Source: an uncultured Prevotellaceae bacterium (GTDB taxonomy: Bacteria; Bacteroidota; Bacteroidia; Bacteroidales; Bacteroidaceae). From it: a stretch of 64,000 nt of DNA. Positions 1 through 9,615 of the stretch are shown one piece after another; position 1 is the stretch's first letter; each line of letters opens with the position of its first letter. The notes below the pieces were generated by a model, which ran no database searches, was not told the origin of the DNA, and saw only the letters and a list, made by a program, of their open reading frames with translations. Location: positions 62,001 to 126,000 of the forward strand of contig CACZBS010000007.1 of assembly GCA_902779455.1 (NCBI GenBank), written 5' to 3'. The position numbers and the translations under genes are program-made.

Positions 1-2
1 AA

Positions 3-2255
3 GTCAGGCGTGAAGCGGCTGACGACAAAATGATCAACGAGGCCTACGAGCGGCTGGTGAGCGACTACCTCAAGTCGCGACACCGCAAGAAGGTCGACAT
101 CATCGCCAAGGCGTTCAACTTCGCACGGCAGGCACACAAAGGCGTCCGTAGGCTGTCAGGCGAGCCCTATATCATGCACCCCATCGCCGTCGCACAGATC
201 GTCTGCAGCGAAATCGGACTGGGCTCCACCAGCATCTGCTCCGCCCTGCTCCATGATGTCGTGGAAGACACCGACTATACGGTCGAGGACATCGAGAACA
301 TGTTCGGCGCGAAGATCGCACAGATCGTCGACGGACTCACCAAGATCTCGGGCGGCATCTTCGGCGTGCAGGCCTCGGCCCAGGCAGAGAACTTCAAGAA
401 GCTGCTGCTCACGATGAGCGAGGACATCCGCGTGATTCTCATCAAGATCGCCGACCGCCTCCACAACATGCGGACGCTGGACTCGCAGCCGGCCAACAAG
501 CAATATAAGATTGCGGGCGAGACGCTCTACCTCTACGCACCGCTGGCCCACAGGCTGGGACTCTATAAGATCAAGTCGGAACTCGAGAACCTCAGCTTCC
601 GCTTTGAGCATCCTGAGGAGTACGCCGCCATCGAGCGCAAGCTCGCACAGACGCAGGTCTCCCGACATGAGCTCTTCGACCAGTTCACCGCGCCCATTGA
701 GGAGATGCTGCAGCGCATGGGACTGAAGTATCACATCCGCGAACGCATCAAGACGCCTTATTCTATATGGAATAAGATGCAGAACAAGCACGTCACGTTC
801 GACGAGATCTACGACATACTGGCTGTGCGCATCATTTTCACCCCGACAAGCCGCGAGCAGGAAGCCAAGGAGTGCTTCAACATCTACGTGGAGCTCAGCC
901 AGATCTATAAGAGCCATCCCGACCGCCTGCGCGACTGGGTCAACCATCCCAAAGCCAACGGATATCAGGCGCTGCACGTCACGCTCATGTCGAAGCAGGG
1001 CCATTGGATTGAGGTGCAGATACGCTCCGACCGCATGGACGAGATAGCCGAACAGGGACTGGCTGCCCACTGGAAGTACAAGGAGGGCGAGGAGTACAGC
1101 GAGGACGAGAACGAGCTCAACGAGTGGCTCCACACCATCAAGGAAATCCTCGACGACCCGCAGCCCGACGCGATGGACTTCCTCGACGCCATCAAGCTCA
1201 ACCTCTTCGCCAGCGAAATCTTCGTCTTCACCCCGAAGGGCGAGATCAAGACCATGCCGGCCGACAGCACGGTGCTCGACTTCGCCTTCTCGATTCACAC
1301 CTTCCTCGGGAGCCATTGCATCGGAGCCAAGGTGAACCACAAGCTCGTCCCGCTGAGCCATCGGCTCAGCTCTGGCGACCAGGTGGAGATCCTCACCTCG
1401 AAGTCGCAGCACGTGCAGCCCGCATGGATCAACTTCGTATCGACGGCCAAGGCTAAGGCCAAGATTCAGGCCATCCTGAGGCGTGAGAGCCGCGACAAGC
1501 AGAAGAGGGGCGAAAGCATCTTCAATGAGTGGATCGCCAAGCACGACCTTGAGCCCTCAGTCTCGCTGGCTGACCAGCTGGCCCACTTCCACGACGGCGT
1601 CCGCCGCGAAGAGTTCTTCCAGTCGCTGGCTGACCACACGATCATTCTCGGCGATGAGGACCTCGACGAACTGAAGGGCAAGAACAAGAAGAAGACGTCA
1701 GGCGGCGGGGGCGGATGGCGCAAGTATGTGCCTTTCGTCAAGGCCAAGAAGACGGATGCGGAGAACTCTGAGCCTGAGCTGTTCATCGTCCCTGAGAAGT
1801 TCAACCGCAAGAAGCCCGTCTATATCACGGAGGACAACATCAGCCAGTATCTCTTCCCTGACTGCTGCCATCCCATTCCTGGCGACGACGCGTTGGGATA
1901 TATCAACAACAAGAACCAGATCGTCATCCACAAGCGGGCATGCCCCGTGGCCAACAAGCTGAAGGCCAGCTACGGCAACCGCATCCTCGACGTGAAGTGG
2001 GACATGCACAAGCGCCTCTTCTTCGACGCCACGATCCGCATGTCAGGCATCGACCGCCGTGGCCTCGTCAACGACGTCACACGCGTCATCTCCAACCAGC
2101 TCAATGTCGACATGCGCAAGATGATGTTCACCAGCGAGGACGGCATCTTCGAAGGCAGCATCGAGCTGCGGGTCCACGACCGCGACGACGTCTATGCCAT
2201 CATGAACAGCCTGAAGTCGGTACAGGACCTCAAGGAAATTTCCCAGATACTATAA
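3..2255 (+). CDS. Bifunctional (p)ppGpp synthetase/hydrolase (RelA/SpoT family), 5' partial
   Basis: Makes and degrades the alarmone (p)ppGpp in the cytoplasm (stringent response). The reading frame is open to the window edge and the sequence before the first ATG (position 30) still resembles family N-termini, so the true start lies outside the window. Numbering from that ATG: HD hydrolase domain with an intact HDxxED at 75-80; synthetase domain about 240-350 with NGYQALHV (310-317) and the VQIRSDRMDEIAEQG stretch; TGS domain about 396-457; a conserved CCHPIPGD segment near 610; C-terminal ACT domain about 660-741. Because the HD motif is intact, hydrolase activity is expected as well as synthesis, as in Rel-type enzymes. 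The next gene begins 17 nt downstream on the same strand and may be cotranscribed. Confidence 0.93.
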   Translation, partial: VRREAADDKMINEAYERLVSDYLKSRHRKKVDIIAKAFNFARQAHKGVRRLSGEPYIMHPIAVAQIVCSEIGLGSTSICSALLHDVVEDTDYTVEDIENMFGAKIAQIVDGLTKISGGIFGVQASAQAENFKKLLLTMSEDIRVILIKIADRLHNMRTLDSQPANKQYKIAGETLYLYAPLAHRLGLYKIKSELENLSFRFEHPEEYAAIERKLAQTQVSRHELFDQFTAPIEEMLQRMGLKYHIRERIKTPYSIWNKMQNKHVTFDEIYDILAVRIIFTPTSREQEAKECFNIYVELSQIYKSHPDRLRDWVNHPKANGYQALHVTLMSKQGHWIEVQIRSDRMDEIAEQGLAAHWKYKEGEEYSEDENELNEWLHTIKEILDDPQPDAMDFLDAIKLNLFASEIFVFTPKGEIKTMPADSTVLDFAFSIHTFLGSHCIGAKVNHKLVPLSHRLSSGDQVEILTSKSQHVQPAWINFVSTAKAKAKIQAILRRESRDKQKRGESIFNEWIAKHDLEPSVSLADQLAHFHDGVRREEFFQSLADHTIILGDEDLDELKGKNKKKTSGGGGGWRKYVPFVKAKKTDAENSEPELFIVPEKFNRKKPVYITEDNISQYLFPDCCHPIPGDDALGYINNKNQIVIHKRACPVANKLKASYGNRILDVKWDMHKRLFFDATIRMSGIDRRGLVNDVTRVISNQLNVDMRKMMFTSEDGIFEGSIELRVHDRDDVYAIMNSLKSVQDLKEISQIL

Positions 2256-2272
2256 TAATAACGTAAGAAGAT

Positions 2273-3262
2273 ATGATCAAGCGCAGTCTCTTTCTCATTC
2301 TCTCAGTGCTGACCATCGCTGCAGCCCAGGCTGCAAGCAAGTATGACAACCCCGACACCATCGTCGTCGCACGCGACGGCACAGGCCAGTTCCGCAACGT
2401 CGATGAGGCCATCGAGGTGTGCCGTGCCTTCATGGACTACCACAAGGTCATCTTCGTCAAGAAAGGGGTCTACAAGGAGAAACTCATCATCCCGCAGTGG
2501 CTGCAGAACATTGAGATCTGCGGTGAGGACCGTGATGCCACCATCATCACGTGGGACGACCATGCCAACATCAAGACCACTGAGCGTCCCAACGGCATCG
2601 GCACCTTCCGCACCTATACCCTGAAGATCGAGGGCAGCGGCATCACGCTGAAGAACATCACCATAGAGAACAACTCGGCACGCCTCGGACAGGCTGTGGC
2701 GCTGCACACTGAGGGCGACCGTCTGACATTCATCAACTGCCGCTTCCTGGGCCATCAGGACACCATCTATACGGGCAATGCGGGCTGCCGGCATTACTTC
2801 GACCACTGCTATATCGAAGGCACGACCGACTTCATCTTCGGCCCCTCGACGGCCTGGTTCGAGCAGTGCGACATCTACTGCAAGGCCAACAGCTACATCA
2901 CGGCTGCGTCGACGCCTCAGGATCAGCCTTTCGGCTACATTTTCAATCGCTGCAACGTCCGCACGGCCCCTGAAGTCACACGGCTATATCTTGGCCGTCC
3001 TTGGCGCGATTACGGCTATACGCTCTTCATGCACTGCCAGTTGCCCGCTGCCGTCGTTCCTGAGGGCTGGCATCGCTGGGAACCACAGCGCGAAAAAACT
3101 GCCCGCTACGCCGAGTATGAGAACTCGGGCGAGGGGGCTGCTACGTCGAAGCGAGTCTCTTGGAGCCGTCAGCTGACGAAGAAGGAGGCTCGCGAGGTGA
3201 CCATTGAGAACGTGTTCCGTCGTGAGAGCGTGTGGCTCCCCGTCACTTCAAGTGAGCCTTGA
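2273..3262 (+). CDS. Secreted pectin methylesterase (CE8 family)
   Basis: Removes methyl esters from homogalacturonan, so it acts on plant pectin outside the cytoplasm. The 329-residue product has a signal peptide (about 1-21, cleavage near AQAAS) and a right-handed beta-helix esterase domain. All expected CE8 signatures are visible: QAVAL (Q140), GHQDTIY (Q162, D163), the GTTDFIFG block with the second catalytic Asp near 186, and LGRPW with Arg242 and Trp244. It follows the (p)ppGpp synthetase by 17 nt. Its stop codon overlaps the 3' end of the convergent CE7 esterase gene by 20 bp. The pairing with that gene suggests both act on plant cell-wall esters; that is inference from family and position. 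Confidence 0.93.
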   Translation: MIKRSLFLILSVLTIAAAQAASKYDNPDTIVVARDGTGQFRNVDEAIEVCRAFMDYHKVIFVKKGVYKEKLIIPQWLQNIEICGEDRDATIITWDDHANIKTTERPNGIGTFRTYTLKIEGSGITLKNITIENNSARLGQAVALHTEGDRLTFINCRFLGHQDTIYTGNAGCRHYFDHCYIEGTTDFIFGPSTAWFEQCDIYCKANSYITAASTPQDQPFGYIFNRCNVRTAPEVTRLYLGRPWRDYGYTLFMHCQLPAAVVPEGWHRWEPQREKTARYAEYENSGEGAATSKRVSWSRQLTKKEAREVTIENVFRRESVWLPVTSSEP

Positions 3263-4538
3263 TCCACTCCATCTGTCCGTAGTTGGTGGCGTCGCTCGTC
3301 CAGTGCTCGTTGATGGGGGTGATCAGGCTTTCCTTCTGAGCTGTGATGAGGTTCCAGACGATGTAGCTCGTCGTTGGCGGACATGTGTTGTCGTTGTATC
3401 CCCATGTCATGTAGACGGGGCACTTGACCCGACGGGCAAAGTTCACCACGTCGTAGTAAGCCAGCGTCGCCACCTTCTCGGCAGTGAGCATCCCGTTCTG
3501 CTTGTTGAAATGCGGATAGCCGCCAGCCCGTCCGTCCAGATAGCCGGCCATGTCGCTCAGCGCCGGATGATTGGCCACACAGCAGGTCACCCTGGGGTCG
3601 AGCCCAGCCGTAATGATCGCTAAGGCACCGCCCTGGCTTCCGCCTTGTACGGCCACGTTCTTGCCGTCCCATTCTGACAGGCTGGTCAGATAGTCGATAG
3701 CTCGCACGCAAGCCGCATAGACGTGGCGCATGTAGTAGTTGTCGCGGTTGTCAAGTCCGTTCTGTAGGTATCCGTTCTCGCCGCTGAAGGCGTTGCTGAT
3801 GTCCTTGAACGTCTCCGTCGACAGCTCGGGATGCAGCCCGTGAATCTCCATCTCCATCCTGATGAATCCGTTCTTCGCATAATATAGGGCGCGCATCGGC
3901 TCCTTGATGGTCTTGATGCCGGCACCCGGCGGACAGAGCACGACAGGGTAGCGTCCAGCCTTCCTGGGCTTGGTCACGTAGGCATAGATCCAGTGGTTCT
4001 TGTCTGTTTGCAGCTTCACGAGATGGCATTCCGTCTCGTCCGTCTCGTATTTCTCCACTCTTTCCGTGCTGACGCTAATCGGCGTCTTGCGGGCTTCCTC
4101 TATGGTCCGCTGCCAGAAGGCGTCGAAGTCAGAAGGATTCTTGGTGTAGGGCTTCAGCTGCTCAGGCGAGAATCCCACCTTCACGTGGTGGGCATACTGC
4201 TTGCCGTTCAGCTCGGCTTTCAGCCGCATGTCGAGGAATCCCGGCCGCGTCATCGTGCCCATGCTGATGACGGCACGTCCGTTCTTCAGCATGACCTTGC
4301 CCTTCTCCGTGGCGGGCATCATGTCAGGCCCGATTTCGTAAGCGACCTCCACGTCACGCGGTATGCCATAGAGGAAGAATCCCACTTCCATCTTAACCTT
4401 CTCGCCCGTCTTGTAGAGCCAGTCGGCATGATCGGGCACCGTCAGCCACAGCGCGTCGTCACGATAGGGATAGTTCTCGGCATTGACTGCCATGCACATG
4501 ATCATGAGCAGGCAGCAAAGGGTTTTTAGGCTTTTCAT
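3243..4538 (-). CDS. Secreted acetyl-xylan-type esterase (CE7/AXE1 family)
   Basis: Alpha/beta hydrolase predicted to deacetylate xylo-oligosaccharides or related acetylated sugars. I start it at the ATG whose product begins MKSLKTLCCL, which gives a good signal peptide (1-20); the longer open frame to 4571 would run into the upstream gene. Residues 21-125 look like an N-terminal beta-sandwich domain, followed by the CE7 fold. The catalytic triad is visible as Ser301 (GGSQGG), Asp383 (WGYNDN) and His412 (NEHWTS). Product length is 431 residues. It lies 10 nt downstream of the MerR-type gene on the same strand and is convergent with the pectin methylesterase gene. Exact substrate cannot be read from sequence. 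Confidence 0.9.
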   Translation of the reverse strand: MKSLKTLCCLLMIMCMAVNAENYPYRDDALWLTVPDHADWLYKTGEKVKMEVGFFLYGIPRDVEVAYEIGPDMMPATEKGKVMLKNGRAVISMGTMTRPGFLDMRLKAELNGKQYAHHVKVGFSPEQLKPYTKNPSDFDAFWQRTIEEARKTPISVSTERVEKYETDETECHLVKLQTDKNHWIYAYVTKPRKAGRYPVVLCPPGAGIKTIKEPMRALYYAKNGFIRMEMEIHGLHPELSTETFKDISNAFSGENGYLQNGLDNRDNYYMRHVYAACVRAIDYLTSLSEWDGKNVAVQGGSQGGALAIITAGLDPRVTCCVANHPALSDMAGYLDGRAGGYPHFNKQNGMLTAEKVATLAYYDVVNFARRVKCPVYMTWGYNDNTCPPTTSYIVWNLITAQKESLITPINEHWTSDATNYGQMEWIKAHLK

Positions 4539-4548
4539 CAGGCTGGTC

Positions 4549-4899
4549 TTATTGTAATCCGTCAAGCTCACGCTTCAGCAGCTGCAGCTCGTCGCGCACG
4601 GCGATGAGACGCTCCAGCACGTCCGCCGTCTTGTCAGCGCCGTCGCGGTTCTGGTTGATGATCTTCTTGGCAGCGGCCAACTTGAAGCCGCGCACTTTCA
4701 CCAAGTTGTAGATGAGCTGTATCTGCTCAATATCTTTTTGCGAATACTGGCGTACGTTGTTGGGCCCCGTCGTCTTGGGCTTCAGGTAGGGGAACTCCGT
4801 CTCCCAATATCTCAGGGTGCTTTCGTTAAGGTTGAATTGCTCTGCCACCTCCTTGATAGAGTAGTAGAGCTTGAGGTTCTTGTTCAAGTTAAGTGCCAT
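4549..4899 (-). CDS. MerR-family transcriptional regulator
   Basis: Small DNA-binding regulator of 116 residues. The start at MALNLNKNLK matches the conserved N-terminus I know for Bacteroidales homologues and fits the -7 box 18 nt upstream; an ATG seven codons earlier is less likely. The N-terminal winged-helix reads YSIKEVAEQFNLNESTLRYWE (13-33), the classic MerR helix-turn-helix, and is followed by the wing and a C-terminal heptad-like region (about 87-113) suited to dimerisation. No effector-binding domain or metal-binding Cys cluster follows, so it is a short MerR-like protein with unknown signal. It is divergent from alaS and cotranscribable with the CE7 esterase gene, 10 nt downstream. 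Confidence 0.88.
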   Translation of the reverse strand: MALNLNKNLKLYYSIKEVAEQFNLNESTLRYWETEFPYLKPKTTGPNNVRQYSQKDIEQIQLIYNLVKVRGFKLAAAKKIINQNRDGADKTADVLERLIAVRDELQLLKRELDGLQ

Positions 4900-4917
4900 A
4901 ATTCTCTGTTTTGTCGG

Positions 4918-4925
4918 CAAAGATA
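4918..4925 (-). promoter_or_regulatory. -7 promoter element of the MerR gene
   Basis: The complementary strand reads TATCTTTG, a full match to the Bacteroidota -7 consensus TAnnTTTG, 18 nt upstream of the start codon. It is back-to-back with the alaS promoter. Confidence 0.7.
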
Positions 4926-4969
4926 CAAATAAATTCCCGAATCTTAAGCCTTAATTCGCAAATATTTTG

Positions 4970-4977
4970 TACCTTTG
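4970..4977 (+). promoter_or_regulatory. -7 promoter element of alaS
   Basis: TACCTTTG followed by CACC, matching TAnnTTTG, 42 nt upstream of the alaS start. The AT-rich stretch 20-30 nt upstream could hold a weak -33 element, which I cannot place exactly. Confidence 0.75.
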
Positions 4978-5019
4978 CACCGATTTTTCGAAAGATTCTA
5001 AAGATTACGATAAAAACTT

Positions 5020-7686
5020 ATGATGACTGCAAAAGAAATTCGCGACTCGTTCAAGAACTTTTTCGAGTCGAAGCAGCACGCCATTGTGCCTTCTGCACCA
5101 ATGGTTGTAAAGGACGATCCGACGCTCATGTTCACCAACGCAGGCATGAACCAGTGGAAGGACATTATCCTCGGCACCCGCGACCCCGAACCGCGCCGAC
5201 GCGCTGACACGCAGAAGTGTCTTCGTGTCTCAGGAAAGCACAACGACCTAGAGGAGGTGGGCCACGACACGTATCACCACACCATGTTTGAGATGTTGGG
5301 CAACTGGTCGTTCGGCGACTATTTCAAGGAGGGCGCCATCGACATGGCATGGGAATACCTCGTCGACGTCCTGAAGCTGAATCCTGAGGATCTCTACGTC
5401 ACGGTCTTCGAGGGCTCGCCCGAAGAGAACATCCCCCGCGACGACGAGGCTGCCCGCTACTGGAGCAAGCACGTGCCTGAGGACCACATCATCAACGGCA
5501 ACAAGCACGACAACTTCTGGGAAATGGGCGACACGGGTCCCTGCGGCCCTTGCTCTGAGATCCACGTCGACTCGCGCACGCCCGAGCAGCGCGCAGCTTC
5601 AGGCATCAGCGGCCGCGACCTCGTCAATAAGGACGACCCGCAGGTCATCGAGATATGGAACCTCGTCTTCATGCAGTTCAACCGCCGGGCCGACGGCTCG
5701 CTCGAGAAGCTGGCCATGAACGTCATCGACACTGGCATGGGCTTCGAGCGTCTGGTCCGCATGCTTCAGGGCAAGCACTCCAACTACGATACGGACATCT
5801 TCCAGCCCGTCATCCGTGCTGAGCAGCAGATCACGGGCCTGAAATATGTGACCTTCGAGGAAGAGCAGCTTGAGCCTATCACCAAGGAACAGGACGACGT
5901 CAACGTGGCCATGCGCGTCTGCGCTGACCATCTGCGCGCCGTGGCCTTCTCGATCGCCGACGGCCAGCTGCCAGGCAATGCCAAGGCAGGCTACGTCATC
6001 CGCCGCATCCTACGTCGTGCCGTCCGCTATGCCTACACCTTCCTCGGCCAGCGCGAAGCTTTCCTCTATAAGCTCCTGCCTACGCTCGTCGAGGAGATGG
6101 GCGACGCCTTCCCCGAGCTTCGCGCCCAGCAGCAGCTCATCGCTCGCGTCATGAAGGAGGAGGAAGACGCCTTCCTCCGCACCCTCGACAAGGGCATCCA
6201 GCTGCTCGACAAGGCCATGGACGACCTGAAGGCTAAAGGCGAGACGGAGCTGAAGGGTGCAGAAGCCTTCCGTCTTTTCGATACTTACGGCTTCCCGCTC
6301 GACCTGACAGAGCTCATCTGCCGTGAGCACGGCTTCAGCGTCAACGAGGCCGAGTTCCAGGTCGAGATGCAGAAGCAGAAGGAGCGTGCCCGCAATGCTG
6401 CCCAAGTCGAGAACTCCGACTGGGTGGAGCTCACCCCGGGCGAGCAGCAGTTCGTCGGCTATGACTATACGGAATACGAGTGCCACATTCTTCGCTATCG
6501 CAAGGTGACGCAGAAGAAGCAGGTGTTCTATGAACTTGTGCTCGATTATACGCCCTTCTATGGCGAGATGGGTGGCCAGGTCGGCGACCAGGGCGTGCTC
6601 GTCTCTGAGAACGAGACCATCGAGGTGGTCGACTCGAAGCGCGAGAACGGACAGACCGTCCATATCGTCCGCCAGTTGCCCAAGGAGCCTGCAGCCCAGT
6701 TCATGGCCTGCGTCGACACGGACAAACGCGAGGCCTCGGCTGCCAACCACACTGCTACCCACCTGCTCGACTATGCCCTCAAGCAAGTCCTTGGCGACCA
6801 CGTCGAGCAAAAGGGCTCGTTGGTGTCGCCTGACACGCTCCGCTTCGACTTCTCACATTTCCAGAAAGTCACGGACGAAGAGCTTCGTCAGGTTGAGCGA
6901 CTGGTCAACGACATGATCCGTCAGGACCTGCCCCTCGACGAGCATCGCGACACGCCTTTCGAGGAGGCCAAGAAGATGGGGGCCATCGCCCTCTTTGGCG
7001 AGAAGTATGGCGACCGCGTACGCGTCGTCCGCTTCGGCCCCTCCTGTGAGTTCTGCGGCGGTATTCATGCCCGTTCCACTGGCCGCATCGGCTTCTTCAA
7101 GATCATCTCTGAGAGCAGCGTCGCTGCAGGCGTGAGGCGCATTGAGGCCAAGACAGGCCGTGAGTGCGAGAATCTCCTCTATGCCATGGAGGACCATCTG
7201 AACGCCGTCCGGGCTTTCTTCAACAATGCCAAGGACCTCGAGAGCGTCATCCGTAAGTATATTGACGAGCACGACCACATGAAACGCGAGATTGAGCAGT
7301 TCCAGGCTCAGACCATCGAGCGCATGAAGGACTATCTGCTCAAGGAGGTCCGCCTCGTCAACGGGGTCAGCGTGATCACCCGTGTCGTCGAGCTCGCACC
7401 CGATGCAGCCAAGGATCTTGTCTTCAAGATTCGCGGCGCCGTCGCTGGGCCCTTGCTCTGCGTCATCGGCTCCGTCTATCAGGGCAAGCCCATGCTCTCC
7501 GTCATGATGAGCGACGACATGGTCAGCGACCATGGACTCAATGCTGGTCAGATGGTGCGCGAGGCTGCACGCCTCATCCAGGGCGGTGGCGGCGGTCAGC
7601 CCCATTACGCCCAGGCTGGCGGCAAGAACGCTGACGGCCTCACGGCAGCTGTCGACAAGGTCGTCGAGCTGGCAAAGCTCGCTTGA
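5020..7686 (+). CDS. alaS: Alanyl-tRNA synthetase
   Basis: Charges tRNA-Ala with alanine and edits mischarged Ser/Gly in the cytoplasm. The 888-residue product begins with a class II aminoacylation core ([12 protein letters not shown], then the [13 protein letters not shown] motif region). It carries the editing domain with HxxxH at 577/581 and Cys676, Cys679 and His683 as the metal-binding set. The C-terminal C-Ala domain ends in the [16 protein letters not shown] block typical of AlaRS. Two adjacent ATG codons (5020 and 5023) could serve as start. It is monocistronic: its own promoter lies upstream and a hairpin terminator follows the stop by about 36 nt. Confidence 0.97.
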   Translation: MMTAKEIRDSFKNFFESKQHAIVPSAPMVVKDDPTLMFTNAGMNQWKDIILGTRDPEPRRRADTQKCLRVSGKHNDLEEVGHDTYHHTMFEMLGNWSFGDYFKEGAIDMAWEYLVDVLKLNPEDLYVTVFEGSPEENIPRDDEAARYWSKHVPEDHIINGNKHDNFWEMGDTGPCGPCSEIHVDSRTPEQRAASGISGRDLVNKDDPQVIEIWNLVFMQFNRRADGSLEKLAMNVIDTGMGFERLVRMLQGKHSNYDTDIFQPVIRAEQQITGLKYVTFEEEQLEPITKEQDDVNVAMRVCADHLRAVAFSIADGQLPGNAKAGYVIRRILRRAVRYAYTFLGQREAFLYKLLPTLVEEMGDAFPELRAQQQLIARVMKEEEDAFLRTLDKGIQLLDKAMDDLKAKGETELKGAEAFRLFDTYGFPLDLTELICREHGFSVNEAEFQVEMQKQKERARNAAQVENSDWVELTPGEQQFVGYDYTEYECHILRYRKVTQKKQVFYELVLDYTPFYGEMGGQVGDQGVLVSENETIEVVDSKRENGQTVHIVRQLPKEPAAQFMACVDTDKREASAANHTATHLLDYALKQVLGDHVEQKGSLVSPDTLRFDFSHFQKVTDEELRQVERLVNDMIRQDLPLDEHRDTPFEEAKKMGAIALFGEKYGDRVRVVRFGPSCEFCGGIHARSTGRIGFFKIISESSVAAGVRRIEAKTGRECENLLYAMEDHLNAVRAFFNNAKDLESVIRKYIDEHDHMKREIEQFQAQTIERMKDYLLKEVRLVNGVSVITRVVELAPDAAKDLVFKIRGAVAGPLLCVIGSVYQGKPMLSVMMSDDMVSDHGLNAGQMVREAARLIQGGGGGQPHYAQAGGKNADGLTAAVDKVVELAKLA

Positions 7687-7722
7687 ACATTATACGCTAT
7701 TTAAGACTTTAGGCTTATCATG

Positions 7723-7763
7723 GGCTGACGCAGACTATGAATCTGTCTGCGCCAGCCTTTTTG
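7723..7763 (+). terminator. Intrinsic terminator of alaS
   Basis: Left arm GGCTGACGCAGAC (7723-7735) pairs with GTCTGCGCCAGCC (7745-7757) with one A-C mismatch and a 9-nt loop, followed directly by a run of six T. Confidence 0.8.
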
Positions 7764-7815
7764 TTGTATGATACATCTATAACTAAACTTTCCCCCTTTG
7801 GGTCAATCAAACCTG

Positions 7816-7904
7816 TGAAAAGAAGTGCCGCTTTTCCATCAAAGAAGTGCCGCTTCTTTGTCATCAAAGGACCGCTTTGAGGGCATCAAAGCGGCGCTTT
7901 GTCG
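7816..7904. repeat. Family A repeat array A1 (four units)
   Basis: Four imperfect palindromes of the type CAAAG-five bases-CTTTG start at 7818, 7840, 7865 and 7887, a spacing of 22, 25 and 22 bp. The second unit is extended (arms CAAAGAAG and CTTCTTTG). The last unit has CGG in the centre, i.e. the inverse orientation of the other three. Unlike the other arrays it is not next to a stop codon: it lies about 50 bp past the alaS terminator and 86 bp before the prfC -7 box. Confidence 0.85.
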
Positions 7905-7989
7905 CTGTAGAATCAGCCAGTTTTCATGCTTGTTCCTTTTATTCGCGTATTTTCCGGCTTCGCTCCTCGTTATTTCGCTAAAAATTTCG

Positions 7990-7997
7990 TACCTTTG
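7990..7997 (+). promoter_or_regulatory. -7 promoter element of prfC
   Basis: TACCTTTG followed by CACC, full match to TAnnTTTG. Transcription from here starts downstream of any earlier in-frame ATG, which decides in favour of the GTG start at 8026. Confidence 0.75.
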
Positions 7998-8025
7998 CAC
8001 CCCGAAACAAATAACGTCATATATT

Positions 8026-9615
8026 GTGAACCAGGAAATTGAACGACGCAGAACGTTTGCGATCATCTCCCATCCCGATGCCGGTAAGACCACACTGACT
8101 GAGAAGTTCCTGCTTTTCGGCGGACAGATCCAGGTGGCTGGTGCAGTGAAGAATAACAAGATCAAGAAGACGGCCACCTCCGACTGGATGGACATCGAGA
8201 AGCAGCGTGGCATCTCGGTGTCGACTTCAGTCATGGAGTTCGACTATACGCCTGACGGCAAGGACGTGGAATATAAGGTCAACATCCTCGACACGCCTGG
8301 TCACCAGGACTTCGCTGAGGACACCTTCCGCACGCTGACGGCTGTCGACTCGGCTATCATCGTGGTCGACAGCGCAAAGGGTGTTGAGACGCAGACGCGC
8401 AAGCTGATGACGGTCTGCCGCATGCGTAAGACGCCCGTCATCATCTTCATCAACAAGATGGATCGCGAAGGCCGCGACCCCTTCGACCTCCTTGACGAAC
8501 TGGAGCAGGAGCTCGAGATCAAGGTGCGCCCCCTGTCATGGCCCATCAACCAGGGTGCCAGGTTCAAGGGCGTCTATAATATTTACGAACAGAATCTTGA
8601 CCTCTTTACGCCTGACAAACAGCGCGTCACTGAGAAGGTCAGCGTACAGATCGATTCCGCCGAGCTGGACAACAGGGTAGGCGAGCAAGATGCCGCCAAA
8701 CTGCGCGAGGACCTTGAACTCGTGGACGGCGTCTATCCTGAGTTCGACGTCGAGACTTATCGCTCGGCTGAGGTGGCCCCTGTCTTCTTCGGCTCGGCCC
8801 TGAACAACTTCGGCGTGCAGGAACTGCTCAACTGCTTTGTCGAGATAGCCCCGTCGCCACGGCCTACGAAAGCCGAGGAGCGCGAGGTCAGTCCTGAGGA
8901 GCCGAAGTTCACTGGCTTCATCTTCAAGATTACGGCTAACATCGACCCCAACCACCGTTCGTGCATTGCCTTCTGCAAAGTGTGCTCAGGACGTTTCCAG
9001 CGCAATCAGCCCTACCTGCATGTGCGCCAAGGCAAGACGCTGCGCTTCACCTCGCCCACGCAGTTCATGGCTCAGCGCAAGTCGACCATCGACGAGGCCT
9101 GGCCAGGCGACATCGTCGGACTGCCCGACACAGGTGGTGTCTTCAAGATCGGCGACACGCTGACAGAGGGCGAACAGCTCCATTTCCGCGGGTTGCCGTC
9201 TTTCTCGCCAGAGTTGTTCAAATACATAGAAAACGACGATCCCATGAAGTCGAAGCAGCTGCAGAAGGGCATCGACCAGCTGATGGACGAAGGCGTCGCC
9301 CAGTTATTCGTCAATCAGTTCAACGGCCGCAAGATCATCGGCACCGTCGGCCAGCTGCAGTTCGAGGTCATTCAGTATCGTCTCGAGAATGAATACAACG
9401 CCAAGTGCCGCTGGGAGCCCGTCCACCTCTATAAGGCCTGCTGGATCTCAAGTGACGACGAGCGCGAACTTGAGAACTTCAAGAAGCGTAAGTATCAGTA
9501 CATGGCCAAGGACAAGGAAGGCCGCGACGTCTTCCTGGCTGATTCCGGCTATGTCCTGTCGATGGCCCAGCAAGACTTCGAACACATTCAGTTCCACTTT
9601 ACATCAGAATTCTAA
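8026..9615 (+). CDS. prfC: Peptide chain release factor 3
   Basis: GTPase that recycles class I release factors from the ribosome after termination. With a GTG start the product is 529 residues, the usual RF3 length, beginning [11 protein letters not shown] as in relatives. The G domain shows the P-loop (SHPDAGKTT, about 15-23), DTPGHQDF near 89 and NKMD near 143, and the long RF3-type [11 protein letters not shown] segment. Domains II and III follow, ending in the [11 protein letters not shown] region typical of RF3. The frame is open further upstream, but those codons precede the promoter. The next gene starts immediately after the stop codon, so the two are translated from one mRNA. Confidence 0.95.
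   Translation: MNQEIERRRTFAIISHPDAGKTTLTEKFLLFGGQIQVAGAVKNNKIKKTATSDWMDIEKQRGISVSTSVMEFDYTPDGKDVEYKVNILDTPGHQDFAEDTFRTLTAVDSAIIVVDSAKGVETQTRKLMTVCRMRKTPVIIFINKMDREGRDPFDLLDELEQELEIKVRPLSWPINQGARFKGVYNIYEQNLDLFTPDKQRVTEKVSVQIDSAELDNRVGEQDAAKLREDLELVDGVYPEFDVETYRSAEVAPVFFGSALNNFGVQELLNCFVEIAPSPRPTKAEEREVSPEEPKFTGFIFKITANIDPNHRSCIAFCKVCSGRFQRNQPYLHVRQGKTLRFTSPTQFMAQRKSTIDEAWPGDIVGLPDTGGVFKIGDTLTEGEQLHFRGLPSFSPELFKYIENDDPMKSKQLQKGIDQLMDEGVAQLFVNQFNGRKIIGTVGQLQFEVIQYRLENEYNAKCRWEPVHLYKACWISSDDERELENFKKRKYQYMAKDKEGRDVFLADSGYVLSMAQQDFEHIQFHFTSEF

Larger units (their letters stand above)
7687..8025. other. 339-bp gene-free interval between alaS and prfC
   Basis: Contains, in order, the alaS terminator, a family A repeat array and the prfC promoter with its short leader. 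An open frame runs through part of it into prfC, but the promoter position shows that this part is not translated as prfC. I see no other gene. Confidence 0.7.

Noticed and set aside
156-1544. Long open frame on the minus strand inside the (p)ppGpp synthetase gene
   Set aside because: Shadow of a GC-rich codon pattern; product has no recognisable domain and the sense gene is certain.
7816-7904. CRISPR array as explanation for the short repeats
   Set aside because: Repeats are only 15 bp with 7-bp spacers, mixed orientation and no cas genes; CRISPR repeats and spacers are much longer.
7825-8025. Extension of the prfC frame upstream of the GTG
   Set aside because: Crosses the repeat array and the -7 promoter box, so it cannot be translated from this transcript.
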